Source: Helicovermis profundi | GTDB taxonomy: Bacteria > Bacillota > Clostridia > Peptostreptococcales > Acidaminobacteraceae | Direction: 5' to 3' | NCBI RefSeq assembly: GCF_033097505.1 | Contig: NZ_AP028654.1 | Coordinates: forward strand, 2,376,001-2,440,000 | Length of the DNA: 64,000 nt | Shown: one piece after another, positions 44,481 through 53,437 of the stretch | Position numbering within the stretch: the first letter of the stretch is position 1 | Layout of the letters: every line of letters starts with the position of its first letter | The notes under the pieces: model-generated | Database searches by the model: none | The model's input: the letters and a program-made list of their open reading frames with translations, nothing else | Told to the model about the DNA's origin: nothing | Made by a program: the position numbers and the translations under genes

Positions 44481-45092
44481 TCATTTTAAAAGTTTATTGT
44501 ATCTTGGTAGAATGATAAATTTTGCCATCAAAGGCAGTAATCCATTAAATAAAAATCCAATAACCATATACATATTTAGATAAGGGTTTGATATAACTCC
44601 ATTATTTTTTAATAGATAGATCATAATAATAGCGTAGGGAGTATGCAAAATAAATGATGATCTAATGCCAGGATTTATGATCATTTTCCCTTTTATACCC
44701 ATGACAAGGTGCGATAGTGCTTGAAATAAGAAAAAATATGGAATCCAAGCTGCAAAGCTAATATTAATGACACCTAAGCCAGAAAAAATAGGAATGACAA
44801 GCCATATATATATCATATTAATCCAAAATACTACCTCTCTATCTATAGGTAAAATCTTTTCATGAGAATCTACTTTTAGTAAGTTCTCATTAAAAAATCT
44901 CACAAAACCACCAGGTAAAATATATTCTTCTATTTCATGAACTAAATAAAGCGGAAATGCAAGCAAAAACATGAACTCAATCAAATTTATCCTTGAATAC
45001 AAAGGAATTATTGTTGCCAAAACATAGATTAAAATCAGCACTGCTGATTTCTGCCAATTATCTTTTATCCATTCTAAATAATTATTAATCAT
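44481..45092 (-). CDS. HXXEE-domain membrane protein
   Basis: A 203-residue membrane protein with about five hydrophobic segments. The naming motif HEIEEYILPGGF is at about residues 48-60, followed by RFFNENLL. A second conserved segment is around FQALSHLVMG. The family is of unknown function and is often beside a TetR-type regulator. Here only a remnant of such a regulator survives upstream on the other strand. The ATG at 45092 follows TTTTGGAGG; an ATG 12 bases earlier overlaps that SD. Downstream it runs into a serine-hydrolase fragment. Confidence 0.85.
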   Translation of the reverse strand: MINNYLEWIKDNWQKSAVLILIYVLATIIPLYSRINLIEFMFLLAFPLYLVHEIEEYILPGGFVRFFNENLLKVDSHEKILPIDREVVFWINMIYIWLVIPIFSGLGVINISFAAWIPYFFLFQALSHLVMGIKGKMIINPGIRSSFILHTPYAIIMIYLLKNNGVISNPYLNMYMVIGFLFNGLLPLMAKFIILPRYNKLLK

Positions 45093-45220
45093 ATTAACCT
45101 CCAAAATATTTTTAAATCATTGAAATAAACACTGTGTTGATATGCACTTATTATAGACCATAGTAGTCTTCATGTGAATCAACAATATTGTTTGATTTGT
45201 TAATGAATGAACTAAAAAAG

Positions 45221-45414
45221 CTATCGCATTAAAATATCATATTACTAACTTAGCAAATACTGTTTTAAATGAATATGCTCTAGAATATATATCATCATTT
45301 CAAGTAGGGGTTATAATTCACTGGATACGAAACGACATGCAGATCACAATATAGGATATTAGTAAACTAATGCAAACTTTATCTACAAACAGAGCACTTG
45401 CATACTTTAAGTAA
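45221..45414 (+). pseudogene. C-terminal remnant of a TetR-family regulator
   Basis: In the plus frame ending at 45414 the readable part is ITNLANTVLNEYALEYISSF, then QVGVIIHWIRNDMQITI, a stop, and DISKLMQTLSTNRALAYFK. The F-x-x-G-x-x-x-x-x-W-I-x-x-x-M pattern and the closing helix are typical of the C-terminal end of TetR proteins. The DNA-binding part is missing and upstream sequence is shifted to another frame near 45220, so it is a pseudogene. It is divergent from the HXXEE gene, its probable former target. The rest of 45093-45730 holds A/T-rich sequence and the leader of the next gene. Confidence 0.6.
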
Positions 45415-45730
45415 GACTATAAATAAACAATTAATTTCATATAACTGCATCTAAGCACATTGATGTTACTTTAGTATATCAATTATATTTGAATTTATTT
45501 TCCAATAATATTTACTATTTTTTGCATACATATTTATTAGTTAATTAATTATTTATACGTATAGATTAATAAAAATTCATTTTATGAAATATTTACGAAC
45601 ATATTGAAAATTCTAATCTTATAAATAGATAATCGTACGATTTATCATACAATTGTTTATTTAATTAATTCCTGTATAAATAGATATATATATAGTATAA
45701 TAGAATTATTAAATTACATAGGAGGAAAAA

Positions 45731-47407
45731 ATGTATACAAATATCTTTTTATTTATCTTATTAATTATTTTATTAGGTTACCATATCTATTATAGGAAAA
45801 AGTTTAACAACATACATAAATACAATGAAAATATAGCTGAAGAAGTAGTAAATGAATCAACAATTTCAGATTTACCTTATAAATACAGTAATTCTGTTGG
45901 ATCCCTTGCCTTTTCTATAGATGAAATTTTAGTAGAGATGGCTGAAATACTTATAAATACGAGCACTCTTTCTGCAATATCAGAGGAACAATCGGCACAA
46001 ATATTAACCACTAATGAAGCTATTAATACTATTTCTAATACATTTAAAGATATGACATTAAAAGCAGATAAATTAAAAGAACACTCAAATACTTCTTTAC
46101 ATACTTTAATAGACAAAAATGAAAAAATAAGAAATTCTGTTTCTTCATTTAAATTAATTAAAAGTAATTTAAATACTTCAAAAGTAAATATCGATAGCCT
46201 ATCTAAAGAAAGCAAGAATGCAGAAGATATGATTTCACAGATAGAAGTAATAGCAAATCAAACAAATTTACTTGCTCTTAACGCTTCAATTGAAGCTGCT
46301 AGAGCTGGTGAAGCTGGAAGAGGATTTTCAGTTGTAGCTGACGAAGTTAGAAAACTTTCTGAAGAAACTAACCAAGTTGTACAAAATCTAACTGCTCTTA
46401 TTTCAAACTTAATTAGCATTTCAAACTTAACAAAATCTAATATCGATGATGTAATCAATTCAGTTGAAAATGAATTTAATGCACTTGATTCTTCTGTTAA
46501 AGAGTTAGAATCTGTTGAAGAAACTACAAATATTACTATGAATATTACCACTGACTTATCTAACAATATCACTGATTTATCTTCAATGGTATCAACTGTT
46601 GATGAAAATATGGATCAAATCAAAGATTCTATAGAACATTATACTGATTCAACTATGATAATTGATAAATCAATTAATGACGAAAACCAATTAATTGAGT
46701 CTCTTTCGAATGGAATAGAAGTATTAAATGGACTAAATACTGAATTTTTAACACAATTAAAAAATAATAACAAGACTCTAATTGTTGCATCATCACCTTA
46801 TGAACCCTATATAGTTTCAAAAAACAATATCATTCAAGGTATTGATATTGATATTTTAAAGAAAATTTACCAATCAAAAGGATATAATTTAAAATTTATT
46901 ATAAGCACTTGGGATAATTGTATGAACTTAGTTAAAAATAATATTGCTGATATTGTTCCTAATATTGCTAAAACAAAAGAAAGAGAAAGCATAATGAATT
47001 TTTCAAAAGCATATAGAAAGGAAGAAACTTTTTCATTTTATACACTTAAGGACAATTCATACTCTTTGAATTCATTAAAAGATTTGGAAACAAAAAAAAT
47101 TGGAATATTAGATGGCTATAATTATTTTGATGAATTTGATAATAATAGAAATATTAATTTTGATACAAGTGTAAATGAAAAAACTATGTTTAAAAAACTT
47201 GAAAAAAATCAAATAGATGCGCTAATTATTGAAAAAAATGTTGGAATACATTTTATAAATGAATTAAATTTATCTAATATAATTTCTGTTTCTAATTACT
47301 CACATACAAATAAAAAGGATAACATAAGTAATATGGGATATAACAAGAAAGTTAGTTCAGAAATTATAGAGATATTTGAGAATGGATATGATGAATTTTA
47401 TAATTAA
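45731..47407 (+). CDS. Chemoreceptor-like signalling protein with C-terminal solute-binding domain
   Basis: A 558-residue protein with one N-terminal transmembrane helix (about 4-20) and no extracellular sensor. A methyl-accepting signalling domain follows (about 60-330) with the conserved hairpin tip [25 protein letters not shown] (split by about residue 190) and [12 protein letters not shown]. After about residue 345 an SBP_bac_3-like domain follows ([52 protein letters not shown]), the fold of periplasmic amino-acid binding proteins. With only one N-terminal helix, both domains would be on the same, cytoplasmic side, an odd arrangement. AGGAGG precedes the ATG; a strong terminator follows. 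No chemotaxis genes nearby. Confidence 0.85.
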   Translation: MYTNIFLFILLIILLGYHIYYRKKFNNIHKYNENIAEEVVNESTISDLPYKYSNSVGSLAFSIDEILVEMAEILINTSTLSAISEEQSAQILTTNEAINTISNTFKDMTLKADKLKEHSNTSLHTLIDKNEKIRNSVSSFKLIKSNLNTSKVNIDSLSKESKNAEDMISQIEVIANQTNLLALNASIEAARAGEAGRGFSVVADEVRKLSEETNQVVQNLTALISNLISISNLTKSNIDDVINSVENEFNALDSSVKELESVEETTNITMNITTDLSNNITDLSSMVSTVDENMDQIKDSIEHYTDSTMIIDKSINDENQLIESLSNGIEVLNGLNTEFLTQLKNNNKTLIVASSPYEPYIVSKNNIIQGIDIDILKKIYQSKGYNLKFIISTWDNCMNLVKNNIADIVPNIAKTKERESIMNFSKAYRKEETFSFYTLKDNSYSLNSLKDLETKKIGILDGYNYFDEFDNNRNINFDTSVNEKTMFKKLEKNQIDALIIEKNVGIHFINELNLSNIISVSNYSHTNKKDNISNMGYNKKVSSEIIEIFENGYDEFYN

Positions 47408-47471
47408 ACACCAACGTTAATTGGATAATATTTCATGCAACTTAGTACATTAATTTATTGCTTCTTGTAAT

Positions 47472-47506
47472 AAAAAATCTACGAATTAATAATTCGTAGA
47501 TTTTTT
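47472..47506. terminator. Terminator after the chemoreceptor-like gene
   Basis: A 16-bp stem, AAAAAATCTACGAATT (47472-47487) with AATTCGTAGATTTTTT (47491-47506), loop AAT, T-rich on both strands. It lies between convergent transcription units and likely serves both. Confidence 0.9.
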
Positions 47507-47540
47507 TATGTAAGCTAAACTAGCTTAAATTATCACTACC

Positions 47541-47714
47541 TCATGAACTGCAAGCTTCTTGAACTGCTGAAGTTGTATGGTAAATGCCATTAATAACTTC
47601 AAGTGAAATTCCAACACTAGCATTTCCATTAATTTCATCAAGTTCTATTCCATCACCATTATCTAGTATAGCTATTTTTTTTGGTCCAATAAATTGTATT
47701 CCTACTATTTTCAC
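47541..47714 (-). CDS. Small protein of unknown function (ArsR operon)
   Basis: About 57 residues, start GTG 47714 set by GGGGGAGG five bases upstream. A longer reading from a TTG at 47732 would place that SD inside the gene. The protein is compact with alternating hydrophobic residues (VGIQFIGPKKIAILDNGDGIEL), a glycine/serine middle and a C-terminus ending EACSS. No known domain was recognised. It is third in an operon with a Cys-rich small protein and an ArsR regulator, so a role in metal or thiol handling is possible, but this is inference only. Confidence 0.6.
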   Translation of the reverse strand: MKIVGIQFIGPKKIAILDNGDGIELDEINGNASVGISLEVINGIYHTTSAVQEACSS

Positions 47715-47754
47715 ACTTACCTCCCCCAACAAAGTAAACCCTTCATCACATTTG

Positions 47755-48108
47755 TTATTTTAAAGAAATATCTTTAATTTTAGTAAACGAATGTTCTTTT
47801 TTTAATGAATAGTAAACTGTTTTACCATCTTTTCTTTGATTCAAAAACTTATTATTTCTAAGTATTTTTAGTTGCTGACTAGTAGCAGGAATTGACAAGT
47901 TGATTGCCTTAGCAATATCACATACACATAATTCAAGACCATCTAAAATTGCAATTATTTTAATTCTAGTTTCATTACCTAAAATATGATAATAATTTAC
48001 TATTTCAGAAATACGTATTTCTCTATTTAATTTATCTTCTGCAATTTTTATAAGTTCTTCATGAGTACATAGATAGCTACAACAATTTGCCTCTAAAATT
48101 TTATCCAT
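47755..48108 (-). CDS. ArsR/SmtB-family metalloregulator (CadC-like)
   Basis: A 117-residue winged-helix repressor. The N-terminal extension has cysteines in NCCSYLCTHEE (about 8-18), and the recognition-helix-3 motif is LELCVCDIA (about 57-64). This combination of N-terminal Cys pair plus ELCVCD matches the alpha3N metal site of CadC, which binds Cd, Pb or Zn. The HTH is SIPATSQQLKILRNNKFLNQRKDGKTVYYSL. It starts one base after the stop of the small Cys protein, with AAGGA. Metal specificity unproven. No efflux ATPase is adjacent. Confidence 0.9.
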   Translation of the reverse strand: MDKILEANCCSYLCTHEELIKIAEDKLNREIRISEIVNYYHILGNETRIKIIAILDGLELCVCDIAKAINLSIPATSQQLKILRNNKFLNQRKDGKTVYYSLKKEHSFTKIKDISLK

Positions 48109-48109
48109 A

Positions 48110-48385
48110 TTATTTCCTTTTTAATTTTGGTGCACAACTAAGTACGTTTCCTTTAACTTCATCTTCTGAAATTGTACCATAAACTTTAACTTTATTAAAG
48201 CTTAGTTCTGACACATCAAAATTCACAACCTTTTCTCTAAATTCAGGTGTACAGCAATCACAAGTTTCTGCAATACACTGATTAACTTGCTTTTCAATTG
48301 CGTCTTTTGGCATAGACTCTGAAAATTCTATTTCTACATATCCATCTTTTTGAGTAATATTAGCAGGTAATTTTTTTTCATTCAT
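48110..48385 (-). CDS. Small cysteine-rich protein, first gene of the ArsR operon
   Basis: A 91-residue soluble protein of no family I can name. Its cysteines cluster in CIAETCDCCTPEF (about 42-54), with another in LSCAPKLKRK at the C-terminus. Spacing suggests metal or thiol binding. It is preceded by AAAGGAG and by a promoter/operator overlap typical of ArsR control. Being encoded with its own metal-type repressor, a metal-buffering, chaperone or arsenic/thiol role is conceivable. None is shown by the sequence. Confidence 0.75.
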   Translation of the reverse strand: MNEKKLPANITQKDGYVEIEFSESMPKDAIEKQVNQCIAETCDCCTPEFREKVVNFDVSELSFNKVKVYGTISEDEVKGNVLSCAPKLKRK

Positions 48386-48421
48386 ATAAATTCTCCTTTA
48401 AATCTCAATAATCATTTTCTT

Positions 48422-48468
48422 ATTTTCGAATATACGAAAATGTTACCACACAAACTAACATAAGTCAA
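48422..48468 (-). promoter_or_regulatory. Promoter and palindromic operator of the ArsR operon
   Basis: On the minus strand: TTGACT (48463-48468), a 17-base spacer and TAACAT (48440-48445), followed at once by a palindrome with ATTTTCG/CGAAAAT arms (48422-48441). The operator touches the -10 box, fitting an ArsR/SmtB repressor that blocks polymerase. Confidence 0.8.
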
Positions 48469-48497
48469 TAAAAATAACCACCTACTTAAACCTATAC

Positions 48498-48608
48498 TTA
48501 ATGAATTAATTCTATATTTCCAAAATATCCTCTTAGTTTTTCTGCATCTCTACTAATAAATTTTTCTTCTTTAACAAATGTCAATATTGATCTTTTTACT
48601 TTAGGCAT
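48498..48608 (-). pseudogene. Short ORF resembling the start of a Cas6-type protein
   Basis: A 36-codon frame with its own ATG and AGGA-type SD. The only recognisable part is SRDAEKLRGYFGN, which resembles the A-x-K-L-R-G-x-x-x-N segment at the N-terminus of one Cas6 group, with IELIH where L-x-H-N-H is expected. It then stops, so it would be a truncated remnant. The rest of the gene, any other cas gene and any CRISPR array are absent from the window. The gap 48481-48697 shows nothing else. Confidence 0.35.
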
Positions 48609-48667
48609 TTTTTCCTACAAACTTATATATGTATTTTGTTCTTTAACTATATTATACACTTCTATCT

Positions 48668-48702
48668 TAAAAAAAATAAAACATCTTTTAAAATGTTTTA
48701 TT
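48668..48702 (-). terminator. Terminator of the broken sigma-54 activator gene
   Basis: AATAAAACAT (48675-48684) pairs with ATGTTTTATT (48693-48702) with an 8-nt loop. A T-run follows on the minus strand. It overlaps the stop codon. Confidence 0.75.
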
Positions 48703-50336
48703 CAAAGTCTTTCATTTTTCTATACAATGTTGCGACAGAAATTCCAAGTGCTTTTGCTGCCATTTCTTTTGCTAGAGTTGAATTACCATATTTTTTTATT
48801 GCCCTTTCAATTAATAATTTTATGTTATATTCTACATTTAACTCTTCAAAATCATCTTCAATAGGGTTTAGTATATCATTTGGTAAATTGTTCAATGTAA
48901 TCATATCTGTATTTGACATACTCATTGAAAATTCTACAACATTCATAAGCTCTCTAACATTTCCTTTCCACGAATATGATAATAAAACTTTTAGCGCATC
49001 ATCACTTATTCCACTAATTTTTTTTTCAAGTATATCTGAATAATGTTTCACAAAATAATCAAGTAGCAATTTAATATCACCAATTCTTTCTCTAAGCGGT
49101 GAGCTATAAATAGGAATTACTTTAAGCCTATAATAAAGATCTTCTCTAAATTTTCCATTTTTCACAAGCGTTTCGAGTTTCTTGTTAGTAGCTGCAAGAA
49201 TTCTTATATCTACCTCAATTGGATTAAGACCACCTATTTTGGTTATTTGCTTATCTTGAATTACGCGTAATAATTTTGATTGCAAATGAAGAGCCATCTC
49301 TCCAATTTCATCTAAAAAAATAGTGCCACCATCAGCTAATTGGAATTTACCGATTTTACCGCCCTTTTTTGCACCCGAAAATGCTCCTTCATCATATCCG
49401 AAAAGCTCAGATTCAATTAAATTTTCTGGAATTGCTGAGCAATTAATCGCAACAAATGGTTCATTCTTTCTTTTGGATGTATTATGAATAAGTCTTGCTA
49501 TTACTTCTTTCCCCAACTAGATCTTCGAAATCTACATCCATAGAATGTGTATATAGCTCATTCATTTTAACTGCACTATCTTTAATTGATCTAAGGGTAA
49601 GTATTGCTCCTTGATCTTTTTGATCTAAAATTACAGGTTTTGAGCTCAAAATAAAATCAAATTTTTTATAAATTTTTACTTCTTTATATTTTATTTCTTC
49701 TCTATTTGATAATAAACTTTCAACAAAATTTTCATCTAAAATCTCTTTTAAATTTCTTGGTAATTTTCGTTCAAAGATGTTCTTAAAATTTATATTTGTT
49801 TGAATAATCTCACCATCTTTAGAAACAAGAATTAAAAAATAATCTATTGAATTAAAAACTACTTCCATTCTTTTTTTTAATAAAGAAATTTCCTCAAAAG
49901 CTTGTTTTTCTGTGATTTTATTAATAATTAACTCAATCATTCTATCTATAAATTTCAAATAATTTTCTTTATTATTAATCATCTTATCTTTATCATAAGG
50001 AGAGTTGGCTATAATACCAACACTCCCTAAAACCTTATTAGCATAAAATACTGGAATTCCTATAATCATTTCTACTACACATTGATCCTTTTGGTTGCAA
50101 TTTAAACAACCTATGTTCTCTTCTTTTGAATTAAATATGATGCTTTTTTTATCCATCATAACTTTAGCTAGCATCGAACTTTTTTTTATACAATCATTTT
50201 GAGAGATAGAAACAAGATTGCTATCACCAATTACTCTAAGTTTGTTATCAACAATTAATACATCAAGTTCTAAAACACCACCTATGATATTTGCAGTTTG
50301 CGAAACATACTCAGATATTAGTTTAAGTGATACCAT
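48698..50336 (-). pseudogene. Sigma-54 activator broken by an internal deletion and frameshift
   Basis: Two overlapping frames together make one enhancer-binding protein. Frame 1 (50336-49482) has an N-terminal GAF-like sensor with CLNCNQKDQC (about 95), a PAS-like domain (about 150-260) and ends in DFEDLVGE. Frame 2 (from 49516) continues [44 protein letters not shown] and a Fis-type HTH ending [16 protein letters not shown]. About 30 residues normally linking them, including GESGTG of Walker A, are missing, and the frame shifts. GGGGAAAG at 49507-49514 fits a deletion between short repeats. ATPase function should be lost. A group II intron sits just before its start codon. Confidence 0.87.
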
Positions 50337-50406
50337 ATTTTCGTCGAGTAGACAACTCTCGACTCCACCTCCTTATTTAGCAAGGGTAGTCTATTTGCCC
50401 CTCACA

Positions 50407-50439
50407 GAACCCAACGTGCCCTATTAAGGCATTAGGCTC
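50407..50439 (-). ncRNA. Group II intron domain V
   Basis: A 33-nt hairpin starting GAGCC and ending GGGTTC. It has the catalytic AGC triad at positions 2-4, a lower stem, a two-base bulge (CG) on the 3' side and a short upper stem. This is the diagnostic catalytic core of group II introns. Confidence 0.85.
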
Positions 50440-50459
50440 TTCATATAATTCTTACAAAA

Positions 50460-51743
50460 TTACCATATATCCACATAAATCTTAGGTTCTTTTATTGGAA
50501 AATGCTCCAATAATAATCTATAACGTTTAACATTCAAATAACTTCTTTGACTACGTCTTGTTAAAACTTTATAAAACGCTTCTAGTATGAACCTTCGAAA
50601 GTTAACAAGGCTTCTATAGTTTCCAGATATACCATAATATGCATAGTGACCAATTAATTTCTTATTTATTTTCTTAATAAGTTCAGGTATTCCTATATGC
50701 ATATTTACTTTCAACCAATTTTTAACATTTGCCTTCTTAACTTTTAATTTCTTCATACTTGTTTTATGCATCACTCTATATCTACCGGTAAGCGTTTTAC
50801 CATTAATATGTGTGAAACCAAGAAAATCGAAGCTTTCAGTTTTACCATCCAAACTATTATCTCTAGCGAATCTACCAAATTTTATTATCTTACTTTTATC
50901 TTCTGATAATTCCAATCCAAATTTATTTAATCGCTTTATTAACGATTGATAGAATTTATTTGCTTCATTTTCATACTGAAAGAAACACACAAAGTCGTCT
51001 GCATATCTTACGATATAAGCGTCACCTTTAAGTTTTGATTTTACAACTTTTTCAAACCAAATATCAAGTACATAATGCAAGTAAACATTTGCAAGTACTG
51101 GCGATATTATTCCTCCTTGAGGTGTACCTTTATCACTTTCATAGTAATTCATTTCCTCAATTATTCCTGCTTTTAGGAATCTTTTGATATATCTAATAAA
51201 ATTTTTATCTTCAATATCATGTTCGAGAAACTTTATTAACCACTTATGGTCTACATTATCAAAGAAGCCCTTAATATCCGCATCTACAATGAAATTAATT
51301 TTCTTTCTCATTATTATTTCATTAACTTTCTTTATTGCTTGATGAGCATTTCGGCCTTTTCTGAAACCATATGAGAAATTGTAAAACTTATTTTCATATA
51401 TTTCATCTAATATATTTCTCATTGAACCTTGGACAAGTTTATCCTCATACGAAGGTATACCCAATGGACGCATTTTATCACTTGCATCTTTTGGAATATA
51501 GGTTCTTCTAACTGCTTTTGGCTTATAACTAAATCTTTTCATTCTACTAATTAGATTACTCACATTATCATCTAAATTTGCATCATAACTTTCTTTTGTT
51601 ATGCCATCAATACCTGCTGTCTTCCCTTTGATTTGCCTATTATGTTCTTCCTTAATAGTCTTTTCATTAACGTAGTGCATTAAAGTTTGAACCTTTTTAT
51701 GCTTTCTTGTTAATTTTGCTATTCCACTAAACTCATTTTCCAT
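50460..51743 (-). CDS. ltrA: Group II intron reverse transcriptase/maturase
   Basis: A 427-residue intron-encoded protein. The RT domain shows GIDGI, RPLGIPSYEDKLVQ, FSYGFRKGRNAHQA, VDADIKGFFDNVDH, GTPQGGIISPVLANVYLH and the catalytic YADDFVCFF (about residues 235-243), then FDFLGFTH. The maturase (X) domain follows (HYAYYGISGNYRSL and the basic RRSQRSYL tail). There is no HNH endonuclease domain. The length and absent endonuclease match intron classes that move by retrohoming into DNA at replication forks or hairpins. GAGGTAAAG precedes the ATG. It appears intact. Confidence 0.95.
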   Translation of the reverse strand: MENEFSGIAKLTRKHKKVQTLMHYVNEKTIKEEHNRQIKGKTAGIDGITKESYDANLDDNVSNLISRMKRFSYKPKAVRRTYIPKDASDKMRPLGIPSYEDKLVQGSMRNILDEIYENKFYNFSYGFRKGRNAHQAIKKVNEIIMRKKINFIVDADIKGFFDNVDHKWLIKFLEHDIEDKNFIRYIKRFLKAGIIEEMNYYESDKGTPQGGIISPVLANVYLHYVLDIWFEKVVKSKLKGDAYIVRYADDFVCFFQYENEANKFYQSLIKRLNKFGLELSEDKSKIIKFGRFARDNSLDGKTESFDFLGFTHINGKTLTGRYRVMHKTSMKKLKVKKANVKNWLKVNMHIGIPELIKKINKKLIGHYAYYGISGNYRSLVNFRRFILEAFYKVLTRRSQRSYLNVKRYRLLLEHFPIKEPKIYVDIW

Positions 51744-52297
51744 CTTTTCTTTACCTCTAGTGTAATTGATGTTTCATCTAACAAAACGATTTATATGTTA
51801 GTCCCTTCCCTCCACCTTCGTTACGGGTTTCATTAGTACTATGAACTAATCCGACTTCTTATATATCTTTTCCAATACCTTAGATTAAATGATCCTTGTG
51901 TACTAGATACTCCTTTGAAAAAAAAACATTAGAGAACATATAAGATCTCACAGGTATGCAGTGTGTAACACTCTTAGACTCGCCATGCTCTAGGACCCCG
52001 GTGGACTTAAGTTATTCTCGCATTTTACGAACAACTTATTTTGCTTACTATCGAGGTGACAATATCAGCTTCCACTTTCTATAATCTAACGAGGCTCAAT
52101 CACTTCACGCTTTCGCATTACGGCTCGAATAGTTTCTTGTCTACGCTTAAACCTTATCTCGCGACTTCGGCTCCAAGACTAGATACTAGCGATTTGCTAA
52201 ATCTTACTAGGTTGGATTTCCACCAACTATACACACGACACCGAACTGTCGCACCACCTCTTTTTTATAAATAATCTACTGAAGTTTGATTTAACTT

Positions 52298-53407
52298 TTA
52301 TTTATTTACATAATCTAATATATCATCTTTTGTCATATGTGAAAATCCCATTTTTTCAAATGTTCTTCCTTCTTCAAAATAATCAACATCATTATAAGCA
52401 GAAGCAATACGAATACAGGATTCCATAATTGGCGCATGTATAGATAATAATTTAGAGAATTCGTAAATTGGAACTAATAAATTTGGAACATCTTCCGTTA
52501 TATATCTACTTTTAGAAGAATCTGGAGCAGAGTGAATTTTACCATGAGTAACTGATGTTTTATTAAATTCATAAACTGACTTCGCATCTGAATTATATAA
52601 AGAATTCATCATATCTAATTCAGATTTTAACGTTAAACCTAAATCAGCACCAATTTTTATTCTTTCATTTTCCATTTTTTCAGATGCTCTATCAGTTGCA
52701 GGTGATACACAATCAGAATAATAATTAAATTTACCTTTAAAATTTTCGAGTAACCCAATATTTAATGTTGTTATTAAAGGATGTCCACCAAAGTTAATAT
52801 TTTCAAAACCAGCTTCAATCACATTACTTAATGCTTTTATCTCTATTGGAAAAAACTCATTAATTTTGTTAAGAACTTGAGACTCTTTGTTTTTTGGTAA
52901 GACTCCTGCATATATAAATTCTTTAATTCCCATTATTCCAATTGTACCCGGTTCAAATAATCTACATGCCCATGGAATAGTCATTGCATCAACATATGTC
53001 ATTTCTAAATCATTATAGCCCATTTTTTTCCTTTTATTTTCTAATACTAGACTAGCAAAATTACCTGGCATTGAAAAAAGTATATGATTATTACTTAAAT
53101 AAGGTAACATTAATTCAAAAAGTTTTTCCTGAGCAAAAGATGGAACAATCATCACAATCATACTAGAATATTCTATTGCTTCTCTAATTGATGTTGTAAC
53201 TTTTTTAATGTGTTCAAATCCATGCAAGATTAAATTTACACCCTCCACATTTTTTATTGCTTTAACTCCTCCACTTTCTTCTATTGCCTTTATTTGTTTA
53301 TCAAATTCTACTTGATCATAAAGACAAACATCATGACCAATTTTAGAAAAATGATATGCAGCTGTAACACCACCATTACCAGCCCCAATTATCGTTATTT
53401 TACTCAT
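52298..53407 (-). CDS. NAD/NADP octopine/nopaline dehydrogenase family protein
   Basis: A 369-residue opine-type dehydrogenase. The N-terminal Rossmann motif is ITIIGAGNGGVTAAYHF. The central part contains FSMPGNFASL and a glycerol-3-phosphate-dehydrogenase-like NAD domain. The C-terminal octopine_DH domain has NFGGHPLITTLNIG, with the catalytic-type histidine at about 210, and DRASEKMENERI. Such enzymes join an amino acid to a keto acid or run the reverse, oxidising opines. The gene is 31 bases downstream of a YjiH-type transporter and upstream of a broken sigma-54 activator. The ATG at 53407, nine bases after AAAAGGAG, is preferred to the one overlapping that SD. Confidence 0.85.
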   Translation of the reverse strand: MSKITIIGAGNGGVTAAYHFSKIGHDVCLYDQVEFDKQIKAIEESGGVKAIKNVEGVNLILHGFEHIKKVTTSIREAIEYSSMIVMIVPSFAQEKLFELMLPYLSNNHILFSMPGNFASLVLENKRKKMGYNDLEMTYVDAMTIPWACRLFEPGTIGIMGIKEFIYAGVLPKNKESQVLNKINEFFPIEIKALSNVIEAGFENINFGGHPLITTLNIGLLENFKGKFNYYSDCVSPATDRASEKMENERIKIGADLGLTLKSELDMMNSLYNSDAKSVYEFNKTSVTHGKIHSAPDSSKSRYITEDVPNLLVPIYEFSKLLSIHAPIMESCIRIASAYNDVDYFEEGRTFEKMGFSHMTKDDILDYVNK

Positions 53408-53437
53408 ATAATACATCTCCTTTTACATTAATAGTTT

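Larger units (their letters stand above)
50343..52254 (-). mobile_element. Group II intron (ribozyme with intron-encoded protein)
   Basis: On the minus strand the element begins GTGCGACAGTTCGG at 52254, matching the GUGYG 5' consensus. It holds a structured RNA region (52254-51744), the reverse transcriptase gene (51743-50460), a domain V hairpin (50439-50407) and a short domain VI, ending close to 50343. The 3' boundary is judged to a few bases only (CTCGAC just before GAAAATATG). The exon before it ends AAAGAGGTG and the exon after it starts about GAAAAT-ATG, so the intron separates an SD from its start codon. It is co-oriented with the host transcript, as splicing requires. Confidence 0.87.

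Noticed and set aside
49482-49516. A simple sequencing frameshift joining the two activator frames
   Set aside because: About 30 conserved residues around Walker A are missing as well, so a one- or two-base error would not restore the protein.
52041-52274. A 77-codon plus-strand frame
   Set aside because: It lies antisense within the 5' RNA domains of the group II intron, has no SD and resembles no protein; structured RNA sequence explains it.
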